The position numbers and the translations under genes are program-made. From contig NZ_CYGX02000095.1 of NCBI RefSeq assembly GCF_900019265.1, forward strand, positions 28,248-92,247: 64,000 bases of DNA, given 5' to 3'. The stretch is from Paraburkholderia ribeironis (GTDB lineage: Bacteria; Pseudomonadota; Gammaproteobacteria; Burkholderiales; Burkholderiaceae). Below, in pieces: positions 50,646-58,728 of the stretch. Under the pieces are notes generated by a model that was not told the DNA's origin, made no database searches, and was given only the letters and a program-made list of their open reading frames with translations. Position 1 is the stretch's first letter. Every line of letters starts with the position of its first letter.

Positions 50646-51572
50646 ATGATCATCCGCCCGCACCTCCATTGGTTCCGCATGCTGCTCGCGTGGCGGGGCT
50701 CGGTCCTGCCGCAGTTGCTGCCGCGGCTCGGCCTGATCTTCTGCATTTCCGTCGTCGCGGTGGCCGCCCACGACCACCTGCTGCCGGTCACGCTGAATCT
50801 CAACACCACTGCGCCCTTCTCGCTGATCGGCATCGCGCTCGCGGTGTTCCTCGGCTTCAGAAACAACGCCAGCTACGACCGCTGGTGGGAAGCGCGCAGG
50901 CTGTGGGGCCAGCTGTTGAACGAAACGCGCTCGCTCACGCGCCAGGCGCTGACGTTGCCGAGCAGGCACTTGCCGCAAGAAGAATTCGGCGAATTCTTCG
51001 CTGCGCTCGGCGCGCTTCCTCATGCGCTACGCCATCAGCTGCGCAAGACCGAGCCGCGCGACGATCTCGCCGCGCGTCTGCCCGCGCCGCTCTTCGAGCG
51101 CGTCATCGCATCGCGCTACAAGCCCGCGACCTTGATGCTCTTCCTCGGCGAATGGGTGCAGCGCCACGCACGCGCGGGCGCGATCGATCCGATGGCGGTC
51201 ATCGCGTTCGACCGGAACCTGAATGGACTATCGGATGTAATCGGCGGATGCGAGCGCATCGTGTCGACGCCGCTGCCGTTCGCGTACTCGGTGATGATTC
51301 ACCGCACCGTGTACTTCTTTTGCGCGTCGTTGCCATTCGGACTCGTGGACAGCATCGGCATCTTCACGCCGGTGTTCGCGGTGTTCGTCGCGTACACCTT
51401 CATGGCGCACGAAGCGATCGCCTCGCAACTCGAAGAGCCCTTCGGCACCGACGACAACGACCTCGCGCTCAACCTGATGTCGGTGATAACCGAGGATGCG
51501 CTACGCGACCTGCGCGGCGAATCAGCGCTGACGCTGCCCAGCCCGCAAGCCGAGGACTACCTGCTCGATTGA
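50646..51572 (+). CDS. Bestrophin-like membrane protein (UPF0187)
   Basis: Inner-membrane protein of 308 residues. The family motif RNNASYDRWWEARRLWG is at about residues 76-92, after two hydrophobic helices (GLIFCISVVAVAA and PFSLIGIALAVFLGF), and the second helix pair lies near residues 215-255. The conserved acidic C-terminal helix LEEPFGTDDNDLAL follows. The bacterial homologue KpBest forms a pentameric ion channel; the bacterial role is unknown. Start ATG 50,646, no neighbour-based clue. Confidence 0.92.
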   Translation: MIIRPHLHWFRMLLAWRGSVLPQLLPRLGLIFCISVVAVAAHDHLLPVTLNLNTTAPFSLIGIALAVFLGFRNNASYDRWWEARRLWGQLLNETRSLTRQALTLPSRHLPQEEFGEFFAALGALPHALRHQLRKTEPRDDLAARLPAPLFERVIASRYKPATLMLFLGEWVQRHARAGAIDPMAVIAFDRNLNGLSDVIGGCERIVSTPLPFAYSVMIHRTVYFFCASLPFGLVDSIGIFTPVFAVFVAYTFMAHEAIASQLEEPFGTDDNDLALNLMSVITEDALRDLRGESALTLPSPQAEDYLLD

Positions 51573-51626
51573 ATGCGCGGCGTCCGCGCGGTGCCCATAG
51601 CGTGGCGTTCGTAGCATGACGCGCGT

Positions 51627-52352
51627 TCAGTGGTTGCCGACCGTTTCCGACAAGCGCTTGAGCGTCGCCACCCGCGCGCCGATGATATCGATGCGGCCGC
51701 GCTCGTCGACCACCGCCGTGGTGTCGGCCAGATACGCGTTCCAGGCTCGTTGCGCGCGCACCAGCGTCGGACGCGAATGCGCCGGCATTTTCGCCTGCAG
51801 GCGGCGGTAGTAACGGTTCAGATCGAACATCGCGTGTTCGCATTGCGCGTCCGCGCCACACGCACGTGGACGCAGCGGCGGCGTGCCGCCGGCGTCGGCC
51901 ACCGCGCGGCGCACCACCAGCGCCCGGTCGCGCACTGGCTGCAACTGCATGTCCGCTTCGGACAGCACGTACATCGAGCCTTGGGTCGTCGCGAACACGG
52001 CGGCGAGCAACTGCTTCTCGGCTTCGCGCGAGGCCAGCCAGCTTGCCTGGCTCTTTTGCCACAGCTTGCGCCGCGCGGGCGGCAACTTCGCCAGAAGCTG
52101 CTGCCACGCGCTGTCCAGCGCGGCCTTCCAGCCGATCCGCGCGTTGTCCATGCACTGCACCTGCCCCGCCGTCGTCGACATGTCGCTGCGCGCCAGACAC
52201 GAGCGCATCGCCGTGTCGATGGGATCGGCGGCGCCGACCTCGGCATGCGCAGCCGGCAACGCCGCACCGAAGAGCGTCGCCGACGCCACCGTCAGCGCAC
52301 ACAACCCGCGCCGCCAGCCAGCGACGCGAGGGCGGGACCTCAGCGAGCGCAT
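51627..52352 (-). CDS. LprI-like (DUF1311) periplasmic protein
   Basis: Exported protein of 241 residues. A hydrophobic signal (ALTVASATLFGAALPAAHA) ends near residue 37. The mature part contains LprI/DUF1311-type modules: SCLARSDMSTTAGQVQCMDNA, then WQQLLAKLPPARRKLWQKSQASWLASRE, and a second helical module near the end (FDLNRYYRRLQAKMP, LVRAQRAWNAYLADTT). Two Cys pairs are probably disulphides. Related domains bind or inhibit C-type lysozymes. It begins 2 bp after the decarboxylase stop codon on the same strand, so the pair is almost certainly an operon. Confidence 0.85.
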   Translation of the reverse strand: MRSLRSRPRVAGWRRGLCALTVASATLFGAALPAAHAEVGAADPIDTAMRSCLARSDMSTTAGQVQCMDNARIGWKAALDSAWQQLLAKLPPARRKLWQKSQASWLASREAEKQLLAAVFATTQGSMYVLSEADMQLQPVRDRALVVRRAVADAGGTPPLRPRACGADAQCEHAMFDLNRYYRRLQAKMPAHSRPTLVRAQRAWNAYLADTTAVVDERGRIDIIGARVATLKRLSETVGNH

Positions 52353-52354
52353 CG

Positions 52355-54640
52355 TCAGCCGCGCACGCAATCGACGAAGTATTCGATGCGCCCGTTGATC
52401 ATTTCGCCGACGAGCCCGTGAATGTCCGTGTGGAAACCCGGGAAGCGCTCGTTGAATTCGCGGGCGAAACGCAGATAGTTGACGATGGTCCGGTTGAAGC
52501 GCTCGCCCGGGATCAGCAGCGGAATGCCCGGCGGATACGGTGTCAACAGGATCGACGTGACGCGCCCTTCGAGCTCGTCGATCGGCACCCGGTCGATCTC
52601 GCGGTGCGCGAGCTTGGCGAACGCATCGGACGGCTTCATCGCCGGCTCCATGCTCGACAGGTACATCTCGGTCGTCAGGCGCGCGATGTCGTTCGCGCGA
52701 TAGACGCTGTGGATCTGCTGGCACAGGTCGCGCAGGCCGACGCGCTCGTACATCGGATGATGCGAGACGAACTCGGGCAGCACGCGCCACAGCGGCTGGT
52801 TGTTGTCGTAGTCGTCCTTGAACTGCTGAAGCTCGGTCACCATCGAGTTCCAGCGGCCCTTGGTGATGCCGATCGTGAACATGATGAAGAACGAGTACAG
52901 CCCGGTCTTCTCGACGATGATGCCGTGCTCGGCCAGGTACTTCGTGACGATCGCGGCCGGAATGCCGGTTTCGCCGAAGCCGCCGTCCATATCCAGACCC
53001 GGCGTGACGATGGTCGCCTTGATCGGGTCGAGCATGTTGAAGCCTTCGGCGAGCGGGCCGAAGCCATGCCACGGATCGTTCGGCCGCAGCATCCAGTCTT
53101 CGCGCGAGCCGATGCCTTCCTCGGCGAACTGGTCGGGGCCCCACACCTTGAAGAACCAGTCGTCGCCGTACTCGGCGTCGACCTTGCTCATCGCGCGGCG
53201 GAAGTCGAGCGCCTCGGCGATCGACTCCTCGACCAGTGCCGTGCCGCCCGGCGCTTCCATCATCGCCGCGGCCACGTCGCACGACGCGATGATCGCGTAC
53301 TGCGGGCTGGTCGACGTGTGCATCAGATACGCTTCGTTGAAGCGATGCTTGTCGAAGCGGCTGTTCTTCGAATCCTGCACGACGATCTGCGAGGCCTGCG
53401 AAATGCCGGCGAGCAGCTTGTGCGTGGAGTGCGTCGCGAACACCATCGCACCGATGCGCGGACGGCCCGCGCCGATCGCGTGCATGTCCTGATAGAACTC
53501 GTGGAATTCGGCGTGCGGCAGCCAGGCCTCGTCGAAGTGCAGCGTGTCCAGCCAGTCGCCCAGCATCTGCTTGATCATCTCGACGTTGTAGACCACACCG
53601 TCGTAGGTGCTTTGCGTGATCGTCAGGATGCGCGGCTTCAGGTTCGGGTTCTTCGCGAGCGCTTCGCGGGCGAACGGATTCGCCTCGATCTTCTTGCGGA
53701 TGTTCTCCGGCTCGAACTCGCTGCGCGGAATCGGGCCGATGATGCCGAAGTTGTTGCGCGTCGGCGTGAGGAACACCGGAATCGCCCCGGTCATCGTGAT
53801 CGCGTGCAGGATCGACTTGTGGCAGTTGCGGTCCACCAGCACGATGTCGCCCGGCGCCACGGTGCCGTGCCAGACGATCTTGTTCGACGTCGAGGTGCCA
53901 TTGGTCACGAAGAACACGTGGTCGGCGCTGAAGATGCGCGCGGCGTTGCGCTCCGAGGCCGCCACCGGACCCGTGTGATCCAGCAGCTGGCCGAGTTCGT
54001 CGACCGCGTTGCAGACGTCGGCGCGCAGCATGTTCTCGCCGAAAAACTGGTGGAACATCTGGCCGAGCGGACTCTTCAGGAACGCGACGCCACCCGAGTG
54101 ACCCGGGCAGTGCCACGAGTACGAACCTTCTTCCGCGTACTGCACCAGTTCCTTGAAGAACGGCGGCGCGAGCGAGTCCAGATACACCTTCGCCTCGCGG
54201 ATGATGTGGCGTGCGACGAACTCCGGCGTGTCCTCGAACATGTGGATGAAGCCGTGCAGCTCGCGCAGGATGTCGTTCGGCAGATGGCGCGAGGTACGCG
54301 TCTCGCCGTACAGGAAGATCGGGATGTCGGCGTTGCGGCGGCGCACTTCGGTCACGAACGCGCGCAACGCGACGATCGCGGCCGCGAGCTCCGGCGTCTC
54401 GCCTTCGACGACCACGTTATCGACGTACGGCAACAGTTCATCGTCGTCGATCGACAGGATGAAGCACGACGCGCGGCTCGACTGCTGCGCGAACGAGGTC
54501 AGATCGCCGTAGCTCGTCAACCCGAGCACTTCCGCGCCTTCTTTCTCGATGGCTTCGGCCAAAGCGCGGATGCCGGAACCGGAGATGTTCTCGGAGCGGA
54601 AATCTTCGTCGATGATGACGACGGGAAAACGGAACTTCAT
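52355..54640 (-). CDS. PLP-dependent Orn/Lys/Arg decarboxylase (biodegradative type)
   Basis: Large fold-III (prokaryotic ornithine-type) decarboxylase of 761 residues, near the length of E. coli AdiA. An N-terminal flavodoxin-like wing domain (MKFRFPVVIIDEDF to about 140) precedes the PLP domain. Lys408 in ATHSTHKLLAG binds PLP, and HFDEAWLPHAEFHEFY and TNGTSTSNKIV are active-site blocks. Substrate specificity (arginine, lysine or ornithine) cannot be decided by eye. If arginine, the agmatine product would feed the ureohydrolase encoded at 31 kb. Follows dcd on the same strand. Confidence 0.92.
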   Translation of the reverse strand: MKFRFPVVIIDEDFRSENISGSGIRALAEAIEKEGAEVLGLTSYGDLTSFAQQSSRASCFILSIDDDELLPYVDNVVVEGETPELAAAIVALRAFVTEVRRRNADIPIFLYGETRTSRHLPNDILRELHGFIHMFEDTPEFVARHIIREAKVYLDSLAPPFFKELVQYAEEGSYSWHCPGHSGGVAFLKSPLGQMFHQFFGENMLRADVCNAVDELGQLLDHTGPVAASERNAARIFSADHVFFVTNGTSTSNKIVWHGTVAPGDIVLVDRNCHKSILHAITMTGAIPVFLTPTRNNFGIIGPIPRSEFEPENIRKKIEANPFAREALAKNPNLKPRILTITQSTYDGVVYNVEMIKQMLGDWLDTLHFDEAWLPHAEFHEFYQDMHAIGAGRPRIGAMVFATHSTHKLLAGISQASQIVVQDSKNSRFDKHRFNEAYLMHTSTSPQYAIIASCDVAAAMMEAPGGTALVEESIAEALDFRRAMSKVDAEYGDDWFFKVWGPDQFAEEGIGSREDWMLRPNDPWHGFGPLAEGFNMLDPIKATIVTPGLDMDGGFGETGIPAAIVTKYLAEHGIIVEKTGLYSFFIMFTIGITKGRWNSMVTELQQFKDDYDNNQPLWRVLPEFVSHHPMYERVGLRDLCQQIHSVYRANDIARLTTEMYLSSMEPAMKPSDAFAKLAHREIDRVPIDELEGRVTSILLTPYPPGIPLLIPGERFNRTIVNYLRFAREFNERFPGFHTDIHGLVGEMINGRIEYFVDCVRG

Positions 54641-54727
54641 GGACGGTTCTCCAAAAAGAACGACCGCTGCATTCTCTAAATTGCAGCGGTCACCCTGTGT
54701 ATCTGGTGGGTCAGTGCGCTGCCGGGC

Positions 54728-55297
54728 TCACGTCTTGGGCAACGTGACGCCGTGCTGACCTTGATATTTGCCGCCGCGATCCGCGTACGACGTTTCACAA
54801 ATCTCGTCGCTTTCGAAAAACAGCACCTGGGCGACGCCTTCGTTCGCGTAGATTTTCGCAGGCAAAGGTGTCGTGTTCGAGAACTCGAGCGTGACGTGGC
54901 CTTCCCATTCCGGCTCGAACGGCGTCACGTTGACGATGATCCCGCAGCGCGCGTACGTGGACTTGCCCAGACACACGGTCAGCACGCTGCGCGGAATGCG
55001 GAAATACTCGACGGTGCGCGCGAGCGCGAACGAGTTCGGCGGGATGATGCAGACGTCACCCTTGAAATCGACAAACGACTTCTCGTCAAAGTTCTTCGGA
55101 TCGACGATGGTCGAGTTGATGTTCGTGAAGATCTTGAATTCGTCGGCGCAGCGGATGTCGTAGCCATAGCTCGAGGTGCCGTAGCTGACAATCTTCCGGC
55201 CTTCTTCGGAGACGCGAACCTGATCGGGCGCAAACGGCTGGATCATCTTGTGCGACTCGGCCATGCGCCGGATCCACTTGTCGGATTTGATGGTCAT
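54728..55297 (-). CDS. dcd: dCTP deaminase
   Basis: Deaminates dCTP to dUTP for dTMP synthesis. 189 residues, standard length. Conserved blocks SYGYDIRCADEFKIF, CLGKSTYARCGIIVNVTPFEPEWEG and QVLFFESDEICETSYADRGGKYQ are present, including the catalytic Glu in the TLEFSN/EWEG segment. The decarboxylase gene follows on the same strand after 87 bp; this pairing recurs in Burkholderia. Confidence 0.97.
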   Translation of the reverse strand: MTIKSDKWIRRMAESHKMIQPFAPDQVRVSEEGRKIVSYGTSSYGYDIRCADEFKIFTNINSTIVDPKNFDEKSFVDFKGDVCIIPPNSFALARTVEYFRIPRSVLTVCLGKSTYARCGIIVNVTPFEPEWEGHVTLEFSNTTPLPAKIYANEGVAQVLFFESDEICETSYADRGGKYQGQHGVTLPKT

Positions 55298-55608
55298 AAA
55301 GGTGAACGCTGCTCGACGTGAATGACAGGTGTGTGACGGATAACAACCCGGTGATACCGGGCAACTTTCAGGTTATGGGCGCTGACTTCGCCGTCCCTGC
55401 GGCCGGCGGCGCGGGCCGCGTGCCCTGCAACGGGCCATGCCGCGACGGCTGGGCGCACGCCCAGCGGCGGACTCGAGGCAGCCCCCCCGACGGAAGGCGC
55501 TCATTTTACGCGATCACGAGCATGGTGCCGCAGGTGAGCTCCGCGACGCGCACTGGCCACCGCAAGCATGGACCGCAACACGGACCGCAAACCGGGCGCG
55601 GCCGTCGC
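55298..55608. other. Intergenic region dcd/SodC-like gene
   Basis: 311 bp upstream of dcd on the minus strand. TAAAAT (minus, 55,508-55,503) is a possible dcd -10 box, which would give a leader of about 200 bases. No good -35 hexamer and no gene seen. Confidence 0.4.
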
Positions 55609-56142
55609 TCACTGACGAATCACGCCGCAGGCGAGCGCGAGGCCCGCGCCGTGCTGCGGATAAGCATACGGATCGCTCACATCGTGATGCAGTACGATCG
55701 CGCGCTGCAACACCGAGCGGATGCCGTCGAGCGACACGTCCGGCGCAACGATGAAGCCGGTGGCCACACCGTTCGCGTCCGCGTGAATGTTGGCGAGATC
55801 GCCTTCGACCCGCGCGCCCGCTTTCAGACGCCCGGCGGCCGGCGAGAAGATCTGGCCCGCGCTGGAGCCATCGGCGGCGATGCAGTCGCCCCGCTCGTGG
55901 ATTTGCAACGCGTGGTCGCTATTGGGCGGCAAGCCCGCGAGATTGTAGGTGACCTGCACGCCGTCCGAGTGCTCGATGAACGTCACGAGGCCGCGCGCCT
56001 GATTGCCCACGGTGGGCAACAACTGCGCGTCGGCGCGCTTTTCCTGCGGTCTTAGGAACACGCTACAGCCGCACAACAGCACACAGCTGGCAGTCAGGAC
56101 GATGAACGCATGCACCGCCTGCCCGTCGATTCGTTTTCCCAT
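55609..56142 (-). CDS. SodC-like lipoprotein lacking most metal ligands
   Basis: Cu/Zn superoxide dismutase fold of 177 residues with a lipoprotein signal (lipobox Cys26). The chosen ATG has AGAGGATCGC upstream. The disulphide pair (Cys87, Cys172 in ACGVI) and overall pattern are clear, but alignment by eye with human SOD1 shows: His46 replaced by Gln80, His48 kept (His82), bridging His63 replaced by Ile98, His71 absent, His80 replaced by Val112, Asp83 kept (Asp115), His120 kept (His152) and Arg143 replaced by Ala. A normal dismutase is therefore unlikely. Resembles Bacillus YojM, another SOD-like lipoprotein short of copper ligands. Divergence from neighbours: none in codon use. Confidence 0.85.
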   Translation of the reverse strand: MGKRIDGQAVHAFIVLTASCVLLCGCSVFLRPQEKRADAQLLPTVGNQARGLVTFIEHSDGVQVTYNLAGLPPNSDHALQIHERGDCIAADGSSAGQIFSPAAGRLKAGARVEGDLANIHADANGVATGFIVAPDVSLDGIRSVLQRAIVLHHDVSDPYAYPQHGAGLALACGVIRQ

Positions 56143-56262
56143 GCGATCCTCTTGCCGACCTGGCGGCCGCCCCTGCGGCCGCCGAGCCGAACCTGTGAAG
56201 TCGACATGATACCGCGAGACCTGGCGCAAATAGACGCCTCGGGCCCTTGTCCGAAAGGCTAG

Positions 56263-57351
56263 TCAGGTGTTTTGCACAACGATATTGGGAAACTTCGACG
56301 TCATGTCGCGAGCCCGCTCGGCGATATGGATCGCCATCTTGCGCGCGATCGACCGGTAGATCTCCGCAATGCGCCCGTTCGGGTCGGCTACGACCGTGGG
56401 ATTGCCCGAGTCGGCCTGTTCACGGATCGCGATGTCGAGCGGCAGGCTGCCGAGCACGTCGACGCCGTATTCCTTGCTCATCCGCTCGCCGCCGCCGGCG
56501 CCGAAAATAGGCTCTTCGTGGCCGCAGTTCGAGCAGATATGCATGCCCATGTTCTCGACGATGCCGAGGATCGGAATGCCGACCTTCTCGAACATCTTGA
56601 GACCCTTCTTCGCGTCGAGCAACGCGATGTCCTGCGGCGTCGTGACGATCACCGCGCCGGTCACCGGCACGCGCTGCGACAAGGTCAGCTGGATGTCGCC
56701 GGTGCCCGGCGGCATGTCGACGATCAGGTAGTCCAGATCACGCCAGTTGGTTTGCCGCAGCAACTGTTCGAGCGCGGAGGTGGCCATCGGGCCGCGCCAC
56801 ACCATCGGGTTGTCCTGCTCGATCAGGAAGCCGATCGAATTGGCCTGCACGCCGTGGCCGGTCATCGGGTTCATCGACTTGTCGTCGGGCGATTCGGGGC
56901 GGCCGACAATGCCAAGCATCATCGGCAAAGACGGACCGTAGATGTCCGCGTCGAGCACGCCCACCGACGCCCCTTCGCTCTCCAGCGCGAGCGCGAGGTT
57001 CACCGCGGTCGTGCTCTTGCCGACGCCGCCCTTGCCCGACGCCACCGCGACGATATTCTTGACGTTCGGCAGGAGTTTCACGCCGCGCTGCACCGCATGC
57101 GCGGCGATCTGCTGCGATACCTCGACGCGCGAGTTCGCGACGCCGGGCACGGCCCGCAACGCATCGGCGAACTGCGTGCGGATCGCTGCGAACTGGCGCA
57201 TGGCGGGATAGCCGAGCACCACCTGAAGGCTGACGGTATCGCCCTCCACGGCGACATTCCTGATGTTCCTGGCTGCCGCGTACGGCGCACCGGTGTTGGG
57301 GTCAGTGACGGCCGCGAGGGCAGCGTCGACCAAAGCCCGATCGATACTCAT
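56263..57351 (-). CDS. apbC: Iron-sulphur cluster carrier ApbC (Mrp)
   Basis: P-loop ATPase of 362 residues that assembles and transfers [4Fe-4S] clusters in the cytoplasm. The N-terminal DUF59/MIP18 domain (residues ~1-85) precedes the deviant Walker A GKGGVGKS (106-113). The cluster-binding pair is Cys273-x-x-Cys276 (CSNC). DADIYGPSLP and VDMPPGTGDIQL are the other nucleotide-binding blocks. The start MSIDRALVDAAL has GGAGTG upstream. Divergent from the OmpA-family lipoprotein gene; metG, its common neighbour, is next beyond. Confidence 0.96.
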   Translation of the reverse strand: MSIDRALVDAALAAVTDPNTGAPYAAARNIRNVAVEGDTVSLQVVLGYPAMRQFAAIRTQFADALRAVPGVANSRVEVSQQIAAHAVQRGVKLLPNVKNIVAVASGKGGVGKSTTAVNLALALESEGASVGVLDADIYGPSLPMMLGIVGRPESPDDKSMNPMTGHGVQANSIGFLIEQDNPMVWRGPMATSALEQLLRQTNWRDLDYLIVDMPPGTGDIQLTLSQRVPVTGAVIVTTPQDIALLDAKKGLKMFEKVGIPILGIVENMGMHICSNCGHEEPIFGAGGGERMSKEYGVDVLGSLPLDIAIREQADSGNPTVVADPNGRIAEIYRSIARKMAIHIAERARDMTSKFPNIVVQNT

Positions 57352-57690
57352 TGACACTCCGTGGGGAACAGATACGGCGCGGAAAATCGAAGTTTCGCCC
57401 ACGCGCCGGGATTTGAAAGAAATTGTTATGCGGCATTGCGAAAAAGAGGCGCGCCGGGCACCCTTCGGGCAGGCGAAACGCCGTGGGGCCTCATCACTGC
57501 GTGCTTCAGCCATCATTGTAGTGGCTGACGCCGGGCGTTGCCGGAAGACCCTTCTTCGCTGTCGGACCGGACAGAAGCAAGACTAGGATTTCCGTACTTT
57601 GAGTGCTCCGCCGCCGTTTCGTCGTAAGGTTGATGAGCTAGATTGATCCCTAGCGCTGGTTTTATTCGCTTCACTCAAGAGGATTCGAAA
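57352..57690. promoter_or_regulatory. Divergent region apbC/OmpA-family
   Basis: 339 bp between divergent starts. Both promoters must be here, but I find no clear -35/-10 pair and no gene. AAGAGGATTCGAAA directly before 57,691 is the ribosome site of the lipoprotein gene. Confidence 0.4.
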
Positions 57691-58344
57691 ATGAACGCAA
57701 AAATCATGACTCGCCTGGCCGTTTTCGCCGTTGCCGGCTCGCTGCTGGCGGGCTGCGCCACCCAACAGGGCACCAACACCGCGGTCGGCGCGGGCGTGGG
57801 CGCCGGCACCGGCGCGGCATTGGGGGCGATCTTCGGCGGCGGCAAGGGTGCGGCGATCGGCGCCGCCGCCGGCGCGACGGTGGGCGGCATCACCGGCTAC
57901 AACTGGCAATCGATTCGCAACCGCATGTCGGGCGCGACCAAGGGCACCGGCACGCAGATCACCGAGCAGCCGGACGGCTCGCTCAAGATGAACATTCCGA
58001 GCTCGGTCACGTTCGACACCAGCAGCTACGCGATCAAGCCGTCGTTCTCACCGGTGCTGGACGAGCTCGCGCAAACCCTGCAGCAGAATCCGGAAGTTGT
58101 CGCCTCGGTGGTCGGCCACACCGACAGCACGGGCTCGGCGGCTTATAACCAGACGCTGTCGGTCAATCGCGCGCAAAGCGTGACGGGCTACCTCGCGCAA
58201 CGCGGTATCGCGCCGCAGCGCCTGTCCGCGACCGGCATGGGCCCGAACCAGCCGATCGCCGATAACAACACCGAAGCCGGCCGTTCGGCCAACCGGCGCG
58301 TGGAAATCTATCTGCGCGCCACGGCTCAGCACGCGACGCAATAA
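57691..58344 (+). CDS. OmpA-family outer-membrane lipoprotein with glycine-zipper domain
   Basis: Lipoprotein of 217 residues. Signal peptide with lipobox LLAGC (Cys22), then a Gly/Ala-rich glycine-zipper at residues ~29-75 (GAGVGAGTGAALGAIFGGG), which packs in membranes, then an OmpA C-terminal domain (~110-217) with VVGHTDSTGSAAYNQTLSVNRAQSV and NRRVEIYL, the peptidoglycan-binding signature. It is YiaD/Pal-like in architecture and should tie the outer membrane to the cell wall. Ribosome site AAGAGGAT. Followed by a terminator. Confidence 0.95.
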   Translation: MNAKIMTRLAVFAVAGSLLAGCATQQGTNTAVGAGVGAGTGAALGAIFGGGKGAAIGAAAGATVGGITGYNWQSIRNRMSGATKGTGTQITEQPDGSLKMNIPSSVTFDTSSYAIKPSFSPVLDELAQTLQQNPEVVASVVGHTDSTGSAAYNQTLSVNRAQSVTGYLAQRGIAPQRLSATGMGPNQPIADNNTEAGRSANRRVEIYLRATAQHATQ

Positions 58345-58543
58345 GGACAGGGCTTCAGGAGCGTGACGCGGAAGGGCGCCGGGTCGTCGGCAGTGGCGCC
58401 CGGCCGGACGTAAAAAGCGGCGGAAAGAAAATTTCGCACGACGACGAAAAAATTTCGAACTCTAGCGAAAATCCGCGGTCTTTATTTACGGTACGTGGCT
58501 GGCGAAGCCGCCGCGTCACCATTCTCCTCTTGTCGTTGTTGCT

Positions 58544-58570
58544 CCGGGGTTAATAGCCCCGGTTTTTTTT
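58544..58570 (+). terminator. Rho-independent terminator after OmpA-family gene
   Basis: CCGGGG / CCCCGG stem with a 7-base loop, then eight T's. It lies 200 bp past the stop codon, so the transcript would have a long 3' tail; the 58,345-58,543 stretch holds nothing else I recognise. Confidence 0.85.
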
Positions 58571-58594
58571 GGCCGCACGGTTTGCGCGCCCGCC

Positions 58595-58619
58595 GTTTGC
58601 AAACCCGCCGTTTGCAAAC
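58595..58619. promoter_or_regulatory. Duplicated palindrome GTTTGCAAAC upstream of metG
   Basis: Two copies of the perfect 10-bp palindrome GTTTGCAAAC, at 58,595-58,604 and 58,610-58,619, 15 bp apart as part of a 15-bp direct duplication. A third, degenerate copy (GTTTGCGCGC) lies at 58,579. They sit about 70 bp upstream of the metG -10 box. Possible protein-binding sites or a repeat accident. Confidence 0.45.
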
Positions 58620-58682
58620 CTTCAAGCGCCGCGACGGCCCGGCTGTACGCCCATGCGGCCCACCCCGCGCCGGGCGCCCGCC

Positions 58683-58691
58683 CTGCTAGAA
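58683..58691 (+). promoter_or_regulatory. Extended -10 element of metG
   Basis: TGCTAGAAT resembles an extended -10 (TGnTATAAT), 37 bp before the metG ATG. No good -35 hexamer is needed for such promoters and none is visible. Confidence 0.45.
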
Positions 58692-58728
58692 TCAATCTTT
58701 CGTCCCACCGCAGGCTCCCACCATCCTT

